This document shows positions 11,083 to 21,293 of a DNA stretch of 64,000 bases, in pieces. The DNA lies in NCBI GenBank assembly GCA_029168955.1, contig JAPDOI010000010.1, positions 3,557,001 through 3,621,000 on the forward strand. The letters run 5' to 3'. Position 1 is the first letter of the stretch. Each line of letters opens with the position of its first letter. Both the position numbers and the translations under genes were made by a program. The notes under the pieces are model-generated. The model was not told the origin of the DNA. It was given only the letters and a program-made list of their open reading frames with translations, and searched no databases. This stretch comes from Aplectana chamaeleonis (lineage: Eukaryota > Nematoda > Chromadorea > Rhabditida > Cosmocercidae).

Positions 11083-11856
11083 CGAATGGTAGGAGGACAA
11101 AAAGAACACCTATGGTACAAAAAAGAAGCTTCTTCTAACATACTTTTGCACTCCAGAAGTGCTCACCCTATATTCATGAAGGCCAACGTCATACGCAACC
11201 TTCTGAAAACGAAAGAGAAGCTCGGGACCTTCTCAGACCCTATAGTGGAGGCCAATATAAGGATGATCCTGGATCAAAACGGGTATTCTACAAACAGCCT
11301 GAGAACGTGGACCCCCCATAGAGCCGCAGATAGAATCACATTGGCTCTGCCTTACGTCAACGAGAAGGTAGCAAGAGAAGTCGACAATGTTGTCAAGCGC
11401 TCCATGCTGCCAATACGACTAGTTTTTCGCCCACCGCCGACCCTACGCGATCTCCTCACCTCGTCCAGGCCATATGAAAGCCTGTGTCAAGAACAATCGT
11501 GTCGCTACTGCACCTCAAAGAAAATCTGTGATTTACGTGGGACGGTATACATGATCACCTGTCGGGCATGCGGAGAGAAGTACGTGGGTGAGACGATGAG
11601 GCCGTTGAAGTTCCGTTTGAACGAACATAGAAGAGCCCTAGCAAATCCTGCTGCCTATCCAAACAGCAGCCTCGCTAGACACCGCAATGTGAGACACAGT
11701 AACGAAGCCGCACCTCACTTCGATGTAGCGGTTCTCCATCGATATCTGCTGAAACCCTTGGAGCGAAAAGTGATGGAAGCGCGGGAAATACGGCGACTGC
11801 AACCGGAAATCAATGTCAGAGAGGAGCTGCATGATCTTCTTAGGCTTATCCAATGA
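11083..11856 (+). CDS. Penelope-like polyprotein C terminus with GIY-YIG endonuclease (5'-truncated)
   Basis: Opens with the thumb/linker part of a Penelope-type reverse transcriptase (NILLHSRSAHPIFMKANVIR). A cysteine-rich linker follows (CQEQSCRYCTSKKICDLRG). Then comes a GIY-YIG nuclease: TVYMITC (GIY strand), EKYVGET (YIG strand), RPLKFRLNEHRRA (catalytic arginine helix), and PLERKVMEAREIRRLQPEIN with the expected late glutamate and asparagine. It ends in a stop at 11854-11856 without internal stops. The reverse transcriptase palm is missing, so this is a 5'-truncated insertion and not an autonomous element. An uninterrupted 774-bp frame and an exact target duplication suggest a fairly recent insertion. 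Confidence 0.88.
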   Translation, partial: RMVGGQKEHLWYKKEASSNILLHSRSAHPIFMKANVIRNLLKTKEKLGTFSDPIVEANIRMILDQNGYSTNSLRTWTPHRAADRITLALPYVNEKVAREVDNVVKRSMLPIRLVFRPPPTLRDLLTSSRPYESLCQEQSCRYCTSKKICDLRGTVYMITCRACGEKYVGETMRPLKFRLNEHRRALANPAAYPNSSLARHRNVRHSNEAAPHFDVAVLHRYLLKPLERKVMEAREIRRLQPEINVREELHDLLRLIQ

Positions 11857-12084
11857 GGCCCTATCGCGATCCCTTCTGCGCATCCACAGTCACCCTTATT
11901 TTATACGTGCATTTAACTGAGTGGGGTGAGCGGTTACGAAGTTTCCCTCGCTAGAACATACATCAGCATCTCCTTTAGCGCCCTTGGAGTTTTGCAGCCA
12001 ACCACTACCAAACGCGAAGGGAACCCTGGTTCGTATTGTCATTGTATTGTGTTTGTTTGCCGACCACGTTTTGTAAAGAAATGT

Positions 12085-12150
12085 TTAAGGTCTGACGACG
12101 GCTTTATGAGCCGAAAGCTTACCGACAATAAAAAAGATCGAGCTTCCAAC
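12085..12150 (+). ncRNA. Possible hammerhead-ribozyme-like motif in Penelope 3' region
   Basis: CTGACGA (12092-12098), then a hairpin GGCTTTATGAGCC, then GAAA (12113-12116), in the order of a hammerhead core. AAGCT (12115-12119) can pair with AGCTT (12141-12145), giving a UUC at the expected cleavage position. Stem I is weak by eye. Penelope-like elements are known to carry hammerhead motifs, which is why I list it. Confidence 0.35.
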
Positions 12151-12211
12151 TCTACATCAAAGAATATCAAATAATGAAGCTCAGAGACAGCTCAATTCTT
12201 CAAACTTACAA

Positions 12212-13270
12212 TTCTCAAGATTCGAGCTAAGATTTTCCGTAAAGTGAAAATAATTAAAAGTTTTTACAAATTAAAATAAAATTGAAAAAAAACGAAAAAA
12301 ACCTATTTAGTTGAAATAAAAGTTGAAATAAAAAAATGGATTTTTAAAATCAAAAAAAAAATTGAATAAAATTCAGAATGTTCTAATACTCTGTTCAAAC
12401 TCTCTTCTATGTGTAACCAATGAGAAGAATCTATATTGGACCATTAATAAAGGTTTGTTATAAAGTAAACGTGTTCACTCGATCCTCGATTGGTCTCTGT
12501 GGCGGCTGTGGGTGGCGAGGTGGCCCAGCTGAGGAGTAGCGCGGCCACCAATTCCACCACATGTGAGGGGCCCAGGCAGGATCTGACGCTAGGCGTGGTG
12601 GGCCGAATTTCTGTACTGCCTTAAAAATCCCTGATCGGGAAATGAAAGCTCATCACTGAGGCTTTTCGACAAAGCCTCCATTATCAAAATTTGAAATCAG
12701 TTTGAAATTTTATTGAAATTCAAAATTCTAATCAAACTTAGAATTCTCAAGATTCGAGCTAAGATTTTCCGTAGAGTGAAAATAATTAAAAGTTTTTACA
12801 AATTGAAATAAAATTGAAAAAAAAACGAAAAAAAGCTATTTAGTTGAAATAAAAGTTGAAATAAAAAAATGGATTTTTAAAATCAAAAAAAAATTGAATA
12901 AAATTCAGAATGTTTTAATACTCTGTTCAAACTCTCTTCTATGTGTAACCAATGAGAAGAATCTATATTGGACCATTAATAAAGGTTTGTTATAAAGTAA
13001 ACGTGTTCACTCGATCCTCGATTGGTCTCTGTGGCGGCTGTGGGTGGCGAGGTGGGCCAGCTGAGGAGTAGAGCGCCCACCAATTCCACCACATGTGAGG
13101 GGCCCAGGCAGGATCTGACGCTAGGCGTGGTGGGCCGAATTTCTGTACTGCCTTAAAATCCCTGATCGGGAAATGAAAGCTCATCACTGAGGCTTTTCGA
13201 CAAAGCCTCCATTATCAAAATTTGAAATCAGTTTGAAATTTCATTGCAATTTGACAATTGTGATCAAATT
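12212..13270 (+). repeat. Tandem ~528-bp units (copies iii and iv)
   Basis: Continuation of the array beyond the Penelope insertion, with the boundary at about 12740. Copy iv is the one mirrored by the left arm (about 8590-9053). The copies differ by scattered substitutions and small indels in A-runs. Confidence 0.82.
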
Positions 13271-15189
13271 GAGAATTCTCAAATTTGAGTTAATGTGTTC
13301 CGTAAAATGAAATAAATTTATAATATTCGGAATTTAATAGAAATTAAAATACCGGAATTGGAACAAAATGCGAAATTTAAAAATTAGAAAAAATAGAAGC
13401 GAATTCGAATTATACTCAAATTTTTCGAAAATTTAAATCACATGAAAAACCAAAATCAATTAGCTTTGTTAGAGAATTGAAACGAATTCGAAACCGAGTT
13501 TTCTTGTTTTTTTCAAAAAATCAACACCATAAATCTCGGATTTTATAAAATTGGAATAGAAAATTAGAGAAGATACACCCACCTTGCATTTCGATTTTCG
13601 TTTGTAAAAATGGGAACATATAGAATTATATTGCTGATCAGGAAGAGGTTTCATATGTACATACATGGAGACATGAAAACTCTCATGAATCGGCAAATCA
13701 GTGCACCTGGGAGAAGCATTGATCAGTAGCAATGCCATGGGGAGAAAATATAGTTATTGTGATAAAGATGAACACTCAGGGGTGTAGCGCTGAATAACAT
13801 AGATTTTGCAGTTGGGACCATGCTAGATGCAAGCTATAGTGAATGAGGCTTTCTGAGGATCCTCCTACACTGGCCTACATGCAAATTAATGCTCGATGGG
13901 GTGGCTTTTGAGGTGTGAATCAGGCCTCAGGAAACCTCTAATTGACCTTACCAGATCTGTAAACACTCCTTGTATGCGCACATACACTTATTTCAGGTCA
14001 ATCGAGCTCTCTGTTGCGTCAGAATGCCTGATTTTGAGAAGAAAAGTAAATACTTGAAGTTCTCAGCAGAGCCTCAACTTTCGAAATATTAATTGAATTC
14101 AAAATTCGAGTAGAATTCAAACATTCGAGTCAGATTAAAAGTTTTAAAAATTGAATTAAGTTTAGATTCTCCGAAGAATAGAAGAAAAAAAAAATAAACT
14201 TGGAGTAACTTAGGATTTTCTATAACTTATAAAAATTCGGTATTCCAAAATCAGAAATCAACTTGAATGAAACTCTGATTTCCCAAAATTTGGATGAAAT
14301 TCAGATTAATCAAGAGTTGAAATGAATTAGAAAATCCCAGAAATTGAAATAAATTAGAAATTCTCAAAAATTGGAAAAAAATTCAAAAAATTAAAACTCG
14401 AAATAAATCACAGATTTCTGAAAATTGAAAGAAACTAGGATTTCTAATGTCAGAAATAATTTGAGATAAATCCAGACTTTTTCCAATTTGAAGTAAATTC
14501 AGATTTTTTCAAAATTCAAATGATTTAGAATTTCCCGTTATTTAATAATTTAGAGAAAATCACAATAAGTTAGGTTTTTAATAAATTGAAAGTTTTCAAA
14601 ATTGAAGTAAATCAGAAATTTTCGAAATTTGAAAAAAGCTCGGAATTTCGATATCAGAATAAAACTTGAATTAAATTCAGATTTTCCACAATTTGAAACG
14701 GATTCAGATCTTCCAAAAACTGAAATCAATTAGAAGTCGCAAAAGTTGCGACTTCCGTGACTTCTCTGAGAAAATTAGGGCGAGTATTCCATTGCTTTGA
14801 AGTACTGTGAATGGAGTTTCCACAGAATCATTTTGAGTTTCGAGTTAGAAATGGTTCCATTTGAATTCTTGTAAGGTTCCGATATATATCAGGCTTGGCT
14901 TTGGTGCGTAAACAGAGCCATACAGTACACTGCTCGTTGATGGCTCAGTGCAATTAGCGGAGACTCGCCCGTTTATGGCTCCCCTTAGGTACTTCAGCAA
15001 ATGAAGGATGACAAATTCATCCCTCGATCATTGAAAAATAGATCATTGTGTTCGTCTCGATGTCTTGGTTCGATTGATATAACTTTCTATACACTTTAGT
15101 CCGCTAGCAAAGAAGTTATGACGAAAAGACGAAAAAGACGCGCTTCCGCGTCTTCCGCGTCTTTTTTACAAGAATTAGGGTGGGTATTG
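12764..15189 (-). repeat. Right inverted arm of the 8.56-kb element
   Basis: Inverse complement of 6629-9053. It ends with GGGTGGGTATTG followed by the TA target copy. The internal TIR-like mirror (GGGCGAGTA) is at 14779-14786, again leaving exactly 403 bp to the terminus. Confidence 0.88.
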
Positions 15190-15191
15190 TA

Positions 15192-15950
15192 TTAGCCTTG
15201 TCGATAGGAGTTGTCGCTAAAACATTCCTACTTCTCAAAGAAACGATGTGCCGTTTTTGCTGAATTCTATTATTCAAATATCTGTAAAACCCCTGATTAT
15301 CACCAGATTCGATAACCTTTTTCTCAACATTACAATTATACTTAGCAAGTTGAGCAGCGAATTTTGTGGCAAACTCCTTATATGTTCCCCAGTTGTTGGT
15401 TCTTCTAGCTTCATGAAACAAACAGTCTCGGTGCTCAAGCATTTTTTGTAAGTACCCAGGTAGGCGTGTTGACTTCACAGATGAGACCATTTTAAAGGGA
15501 ACATGTGCTTCAATAGCGGCATGAATAATTGACAGGAATAGCTCGTATTTGTCATTTACATTCGACTGAGATTCAAAAAGATCAATCCAGCGCAATTGAG
15601 CTAGATAATTGCAGACTTATATAAAATCACAACCCGAAAACACCCTGCGGAAGATTGGAGCAGCCTGACTTTGGCAACACTGTCTATCGAAGGATATACT
15701 GTAATGGTCGCTCTGGCCAGTAGGAGGCAGCTCTTTAGCATCAGTAACAAACGCGAGACTACTAGAGAACACTAGGTCGAGTATATTATTACCCCTTGTG
15801 GGTTCATGCACATGCTGCACAAGGTCATGACAGAAGACTAGCTCCTCCAAAGGAGACAAATGAGCAGCGTCAGTGTCATCCCTGTGAAGGTGCCATCCCT
15901 GTGAATCCCCAAAGTCATCAGTGTCATCCCTGTGAATTTCTATGGGTTCA
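15192..15950 (-). pseudogene. CR1-like LINE copy 1, endonuclease C terminus and linker
   Basis: The 5' part of the CR1 copy whose 3' part is at 4842-6626. From 15950 downwards it reads LHRDDTDAAHLSPLEELVFC, PTRGNNILDLVFSS and TGQSDHYSISF. The SDH block is the C-terminal catalytic histidine motif of an apurinic-type (APE) endonuclease. The linker follows (RWIDLFESQSNVNDKYELF, RLPGYLQKMLEHRDCLFHEA) and ends at PIDKAN, where the TA insertion lies. A frame change occurs near 15600. Upstream endonuclease residues are not visible. Confidence 0.9.
15875..15945. repeat. Short tandem duplication in the CR1 endonuclease region
   Basis: The word CATCCCTGTGAA occurs three times, two of them as CAGTGTCATCCCTGTGAA. 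In the minus-strand frame this repeats part of the HRDDTD coding segment. It looks like local slippage or a damaged 5' junction of the LINE. Confidence 0.6.
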
Positions 15951-16246
15951 TTTATTTGTTTATGAAAGGTCTTGCCTGTACAATGACATAAAGCAATGAA
16001 AAAAAAGCAAGAGAGTCATCGTGAAAATAATAAAACAAGATAGCTCTACTACGGGCTAGCTTAAAATTTCTACCTCTTGTGGTTTTCATCGTCTAGTAGT
16101 GAGAAAAATGTCTGGCGATAAACGCCAAGGAAAGTGATGTTGAGACCCTGGTTTTGAAGAGAGAGAGAGAGAAGATTTTCCAGAAAATGTTTTTTTTCAC
16201 GTAACAGATCTTTGGAATACAGGACCACACTTTTGAAAACCAAAGA

Positions 16247-16737
16247 TTAAAGGCAGTATTCACGATGATTTTCGTCACCGAGTTTTTCACATAAAACAAT
16301 TCGTTGGCCTCCAAGTGTTACCAAAATTACGAGGAAACGGCTAGAAACGCATCAAAACGTCGTATTTCAGTGAGATTATTCTATAACATGGACTAGTTGT
16401 CCGGTTGGATGAGCATGTTCATGGTGGTTGTCACCGGTGGAAAATTGGGTCAATCGAAAAAAGGAGACTATTTTATGCAAAGCACGATTAGTTAGGGCCC
16501 TAAGGAAAGAACGAAGCAATAGAGTGTAGAGAATTGCAAAGGACGGGTCTACAAAAGATTTTATTGTCACAACAAGAACTTCCTGTGATACTTAGGAGGC
16601 GGGGCGATACTTAAGGATTTCATGTACTTCTGGTGCATTTTTCTCAATTTCTACGTCATTTTAGATCTACCCGGGGCCACTTAATCAATATAGCGAACAA
16701 TCTCAAAATTGAAGATTATCGTGAACACTGCCTTTAA
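16247..16737. mobile_element. TTAA-target short element (family T), copy 2
   Basis: Starts TTAAAGGCAGTATTCACGAT and ends ATCGTGAACACTGCCTTTAA, with TTAA at both ends. The interior differs from the other copies, so only the termini identify the family. Confidence 0.8.
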
Positions 16738-17285
16738 GGGAAATGATTTTCTTTGGAAGAAATTATGAGTTGAAATTTTTTTTATAAGACCGCTCAGGTT
16801 GATTGAACATTTAGTTTGATAACGGTAATGTTATCACAATAAAACATCCAATTCAAGAAAAATACTCTCTTTTTTGTTCCGTTTCTGAATTGTATTATTA
16901 TTTTTAAACAGTAATAGAATGATGAAATTTGTAGATTTAAAAAAAAATTAATCAGATACTCATGACTAGAATGGAATGGTTTTATATATGGAATGAAGTA
17001 GAATAATTTTAAATATGAATTCGTTCGCCCCTGTCTTCAGACAATTCTTATCTCTAACTACAACGGGGCTCTTCAGTGGAGAAGATAGCTAGGAGTTTTT
17101 AATATATTTTAGAAAAACTAAGAGAATGATGATATTGTACAACCTAAATGTTTCAATCATTCTGTAGTTTCCATTGTTACAAAATCTGACTTGGGCTACT
17201 GTGTTGTTATCCTCGGAGAGCTCGTCAAGCTAGGAACAAATTTCCAGGGACTCCCCCTCATCCTCGGATAACGTTTGTTTTTAAA

Positions 17286-17455
17286 GTAGAAAGAAAAAAA
17301 GAAGGAAAGAAAGAAAAAAGACGAGAAAACAATTGGATGAAGGAAAGGAGCGAAAGGAAGAAGAAGAAGAAGAAGAAGAGGGAAAGCAGGGAAAAGAAAA
17401 AAGGAGCAAGAAGGAGAAAAGGACATGAAGGATGAAGAAGCTTCTGAAAAATAAT
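17286..17455. repeat. Polypurine tract (GAA/GAAAG-rich)
   Basis: Almost pure purine on the plus strand (GAAAGAAAAAAGACGAG, (GAA)n). It switches abruptly to pyrimidine at about 17460. Confidence 0.85.
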
Positions 17456-17464
17456 TGGGTGACT

Positions 17465-18232
17465 CTGTAACTTCTTTTTCCTCACCTTGCTTTTCTCGTT
17501 TTACCCTTTTTTTCTTTTTATACTCCCATACATTTCTGTTTCTTGTTTCTTCTTCTTTTTCTGCATTGCCTTCTTATTCTTCTCCAACACATCTTCTTCT
17601 CCTGTTTCGGCCTCTTATTTTCCTTTGTCTTTCCTTCTCTTGTTTCTTGTTCTCTTTTTATCAAATTCTTTCCCCTCTTTTTCTGCTTCGCCATCATCAT
17701 CATCGTCATCATCATCATGTTCTCCTTCCCCGTCTCTCTCTCTTTTTTTTTCGTCTGATTTTTCACTGTTCTTTTTCTCTTCCTCTACGCACGAACTTCA
17801 TCGTCTTCTTCTCGCTCTTTTTTTGCTATCCGCTACGCCATTTTTTCTTCTTTCCAGCGCATTTTTCAGAAACCTGTTCTTTCTGTTCATCTCTCCTTTG
17901 CCTTTTGTTTCATGTACTTGTTGTCTTCGTCACCTTCATATTTTTCCTCCATCTTTTAACCTGATTCTCTTCGTCCTTTCCTCCTTCTTTTCTGTATTTC
18001 TTCACTCGTTTCGTTTTTCTTTTGCGTTTTCTCTTCTACTATTCCTCATTTCTCTCCATCGTCGTCACCATATCTTTTTCCGTATTTCATTCGTTTCTGT
18101 TCTTCTTCCTTTTGCACTACTTCTTTTCCTTCACCTTCACCATCATCTTTTCCTCCCTTCCTCTCTTTTTTCTTATCACTGATGTTTTTCATTTTTTTTT
18201 CTTATTCCTTGTTTTTCCTCTCTCTGATTGGG
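17465..18232. repeat. Polypyrimidine tract (TTC/CTTTT-rich), ~770 bp
   Basis: A long C/T-rich block on the plus strand with short ATCATC interruptions near 17692-17717. Open frames here (Phe/Ser/Leu-rich) are compositional artefacts. Together with the purine tract it makes a strand switch of about 950 bp, able in principle to form triplex DNA. Confidence 0.85.
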
Positions 18233-18290
18233 TAACTTCATACAATTGGTCATAAGTGCATATAGAGGGCACGTTTAATTTTTTGTGGTA

Positions 18291-18407
18291 TACCGGATTT
18301 TCTCTTTTGAAAGTGCAAGCACTTTAATTTTTCACGTCTCTTTTTGGTGTACTTATATTAGAGGTGTATTTCAAAAAGAAGCGCACTTCTAATAGAGAAA
18401 ATCGGTA
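18291..18407. mobile_element. Small TA-flanked MITE
   Basis: TA-CCGGATTTTCTC at the left and GAGAAAATCGG-TA at the right, 117 bp including both TA copies. A related end (GAGAAAATACGGTA) closes the repeat block at 23097-23250. Confidence 0.6.
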
Positions 18408-18669
18408 AATATAATTTAACATCCAGTAACGGTGGGGTGGATCTCCCGAAAGATAATTCCTAGTTGAAGAGCTCTCGGAAGATTATTATATTGTTTGCAG
18501 AAAAAAAACCTCGAATATTACAAACAAAAATCTCTGTTCTCTTGAACTACACTGTCACCTCAATGTTTGTTGGTAATTTAAATGATTGAAACTTTCAGCA
18601 CCTTTCTCACTGGAAAGCTTCGAGTAGCTAGGGATAAGAATTGTCTGAGGATAGGGGCGAAACAACTCA

Positions 18670-19606
18670 TATCTGAAATAATAGTGAAAAAATAGTTCCA
18701 TTTAACTTAACATACGTAAAAGTATTACCTCAATTGAAGTCTTTAAGAAAACTGAAACTTTTAACTACATAGCTACTAGTTTGCCTACATTTATTACATG
18801 GATTACTTTTGTATTCAAATGAAAGTATTCATACCAAACTGGTAACGGAATGATTTGTACCTAGAGCAGAAGTCTCTCTTCATAAGTTGATTGTTTTATT
18901 CGCTCAAATTGACCATGACCAAGAATGGTTTTGAAAAGGAACATGATTTTGACAAACAGCGCGAAGCCACTCAGTATTTTTTTCTAGATAAGCAACAATT
19001 TTATTGAGAAAATGCAGGGAAGCACCGGCCAGCATATTCACCTATCGAGTGAACACACTGATGTCAGCTGTTCACGTGAAAGTCAAAACAATTACGAAAT
19101 TATTCACCGAACTCCGTGCAATCCATATATCGCGCCGACCAGCTGCTGGCGGCGGGCTCGTTCGGCAGCCCGGCTGCTGGCCTCTCTCCGTCTCTGCGCG
19201 CCGACTCTCTTTCTCTGCGCTCGCACTCTTCACGCGAGACGGGGGCTGCCGCGCCGTGGTGGGGTGATAAGTGACCGTGGACGAAATCCAGGATAACATT
19301 ATTCCGCCCTCTTCTGCAAATGTGACTTCAAGCAGCGTATCTTGTCCGCAACTACACATAAAGCACGTCCTCACATTATTTTGACACCTAAAAATTTTCA
19401 ATCCCAGCTCGTTTCATTGTTTCTTCTCTCCATTTATCTCTATGCGGGCCGGAATTTCGTTCCGATGGGGTCACTATGGTTTGCACAATATCTCTAAGAA
19501 GCTGCAACGCAGCAATAGGCCTTGGATATACATAGGCGTTTCGCTGAAGCTGGTTTTGCGGAAGACATCTTCAAAAGGGGAGATTTCGACTGAACAGTAA
19601 TTGACC
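18670..19606. other. No gene seen
   Basis: AT-rich sequence with a GC-rich patch at about 19130-19265. The open frames across that patch are alternative readings of one GC-rich stretch. I see no domain, RNA fold or element ends. Confidence 0.4.
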
Positions 19607-20079
19607 TTAAAGGCAGTGTTCATGAAGAAAAAGTTGCACGTTTTTTTCGGCTAAAACTTAAGCTTTGGGCCTCTCTAAGAAGATTAAGAACGGAAGTGCG
19701 ACTAAAAACGGCCGGTAAGTGGGTGAAAATTATGTGGGCCAGCCAACCCATTGGGGCACTCCGCCCACGTCCTATAACAGTTCCCCTGAATTTGTGGTTA
19801 AATGAGCGATGGTTTCCGATCAAAAGCCCCGTTGTTCCCCTCATTCTCAACGTCTCTCTTTACTCAGGTCAGCTCGCACACATCGGCTGCAAAAAACGGG
19901 AGTTACAAGCCTCGGACAACTCGTCCACAATGCTGCCCTAGCTGAATTTTGAGGGGCCATAACTCCGTTTCCAGGGGGTCTTGAACGATTCTAGGGACAT
20001 CATTGGAATCAGCATGGGACCGTTTTCAAGATAGGCGAAAAAACAGAAAAACGACTCCTATCGTGAACACTGCCTTTAA
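19607..20079. mobile_element. TTAA-target short element (family T), copy 3
   Basis: Left end TTAAAGGCAGTGTTCATGAA, right end TATCGTGAACACTGCCTTTAA-type. Its body closely matches the copy at 48711-49185 (inverse orientation) and the one at 52205-54163. Its right TTAA (20076-20079) is also the left TTAA of the next element. Confidence 0.85.
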
Positions 20080-20536
20080 AGGCAGCATACACGCTCGTAA
20101 ACGTGATTGAGATAACTACGGAATTAAAATGGTATGGCAACGAACACAACTCCCACCTATTTTGAAGCGTCAAAAACGACCCACGATGACGCTACACGAG
20201 TGAGAAGTTGGCCAGCCCCCTGTATTTGCGTCCTCCTCCGAAACAGGGATGCTGGGCCATTTCCACCGTCGGTGACGATTGTGGGTGGTAGAATAGGTAA
20301 AATAGGTAAACCACAAACGTCGCCGACGGTGGAAATGGCGCAGCACCCCTGTTTTGGAGGATGACGCAAATACAGGGGCGGGCAGATCCAGGGAAGGAGC
20401 CAACTTCTCACTCGTGTAGCGTCATTGTGGGTCGTTTTTTGACTCTTCAGAATCCGTGGGCGTTGTGTTCTGCGCCATACAATTCTAATTCCGTAGTTAT
20501 CTCAAATACGTTTACTAGCGTGTATGCTGCCTTTAA
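20076..20536. mobile_element. TTAA-target palindromic element sharing a TTAA with its neighbour
   Basis: Starts TTAAAGGCAGCATACACGCT and ends AGCGTGTATGCTGCCTTTAA. The inverse symmetry runs nearly to the centre: ATAACTACGGAATTA and its inverse, CGACGGTGGAAATGGC and its inverse, and paired TGTATTTGCGTCCTCC blocks. It is essentially a 460-bp hairpin with a short centre near 20290. Confidence 0.85.
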
Positions 20537-20539
20537 GCG

Positions 20540-21141
20540 GAAGGCAGCGGCAGCGAAACGTTACTGTGCAACGGGGTCCATACTCGGCTTCCATCTAATT
20601 GGCCATCCTAGAGGCCAGAGAACACATACGCCAGTCAGCGGCAAGAGTGGCAGTTGCGACGGCGATTGATTCGAATTTGTGGTAGGCGGCACTGCGTGCA
20701 TTTTAATTGCATGATCAAAACACGCAGAATGAGAATATAGGGGCTCTGCGCTCTTTTGGAATATCACACTCGATGGGAACAGAGTTCACGTAGTCTTTCG
20801 CTTTTCTAGGTATTCTGAGAGCGAAGTGGTTGTTACTTCACATCTACCAATGTGTTTTCTCAGAAACATTTTAGCAGTTTCTATTATAAACACATCGTCC
20901 GTCTCTGAATGGGGGAAGCCGCGACGCTGACATGATAGTTTTATCTTCCAAATCGAGCGTTTGCTTTGGGGAAAACACAATGTATCAGAGCCCTCGTCTG
21001 GGCGGCGGTTGTAGACGCGTACTAAGAACTTTCCAGACTAGCTATTTCCGCCTTATATGTATGTAGTCCGATAGCATCATGCTACATACCATGAAGACGC
21101 AAATACCTAGAACTAAGACGCATGTAACAAATGCTCAACAC
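20540..21141. other. No gene seen
   Basis: Mixed sequence without recognised features. AAGAACTTTCCAGACTAGC at about 21026-21044 has an inverse partner near 23594-23611. This could mark ends of a larger rearranged element, but the rest of those flanks does not match well. Confidence 0.3.
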
Positions 21142-21293
21142 ACTCTTCTAACAGTAAGAATGTAATACACAATCCATGAAGACGAGAATTACATTTTATT
21201 AAAAACTCTTCCATAATACTCTTCTTACAGTAAGAATATAATACACAATCCATGAAGACAAGAGTTACATTTTATTGAGAACTCTTCCATAAG
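21142..21293. repeat. Two tandem 76-bp units
   Basis: Two head-to-tail copies beginning ACTCTTCT and containing CAGTAAGAAT, ATACACAATCCATGAAGAC and TTACATTTTATT. The period is 76 bp (21142 and 21218). Confidence 0.8.

Larger units (their letters stand above)
11057..12199 (+). mobile_element. Penelope-like element fragment with 12-bp target duplication
   Basis: Inserted between copies of TCAAACTTACAA (11045-11056 and 12200-12211), interrupting a ~528-bp unit. It begins with a 25-nt segment (11059-11083) that is the exact inverse of 11844-11868, further down the same element. Short inverted copies at the 5' end are typical of Penelope-like retroelements. The body encodes the end of the reverse transcriptase and the GIY-YIG nuclease, followed by about 340 bp of 3' sequence. 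Confidence 0.88.
6629..15189. mobile_element. 8.56-kb TA-flanked composite foldback element inserted in CR1 copy 1
   Basis: Flanked by TA (6627-6628 and 15190-15191). Ends are CAATACCCACCCTAATTC and its inverse. Removing the element and one TA rejoins the minus-strand CR1 reading as PIDKAN-MLADQFSAAF, in frame. The outer arms are about 2.4 kb long and nearly identical. Inside lie a Tc1-like transposase fragment (9082-9822), tandem ~528-bp units, and a Penelope-like insertion (11057-12199). TA duplication and a DD34E-type transposase both point to the Tc1/mariner superfamily. C. elegans Tc4 is a known foldback comparison, but this element is much longer and composite. Confidence 0.88.
17021..18668. 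mobile_element. Foldback with ~245-bp imperfect arms around a purine/pyrimidine block
   Basis: Left arm (about 17021-17270) begins TCGTTCGCCCCTGTCTTCAG. The right arm (about 18425-18668) ends in its inverse (CTGAGGATAGGGGCGA). Both arms share GACAATTCTTATC words and an AGAGCTC block. No target duplication was established, so the exact ends are open. Confidence 0.55.

Noticed and set aside
17196..18255. Phe/Ser/Leu-rich frames that look like membrane proteins
   Set aside because: They follow the polypyrimidine tract and end where the tract ends; several frames overlap equally well.
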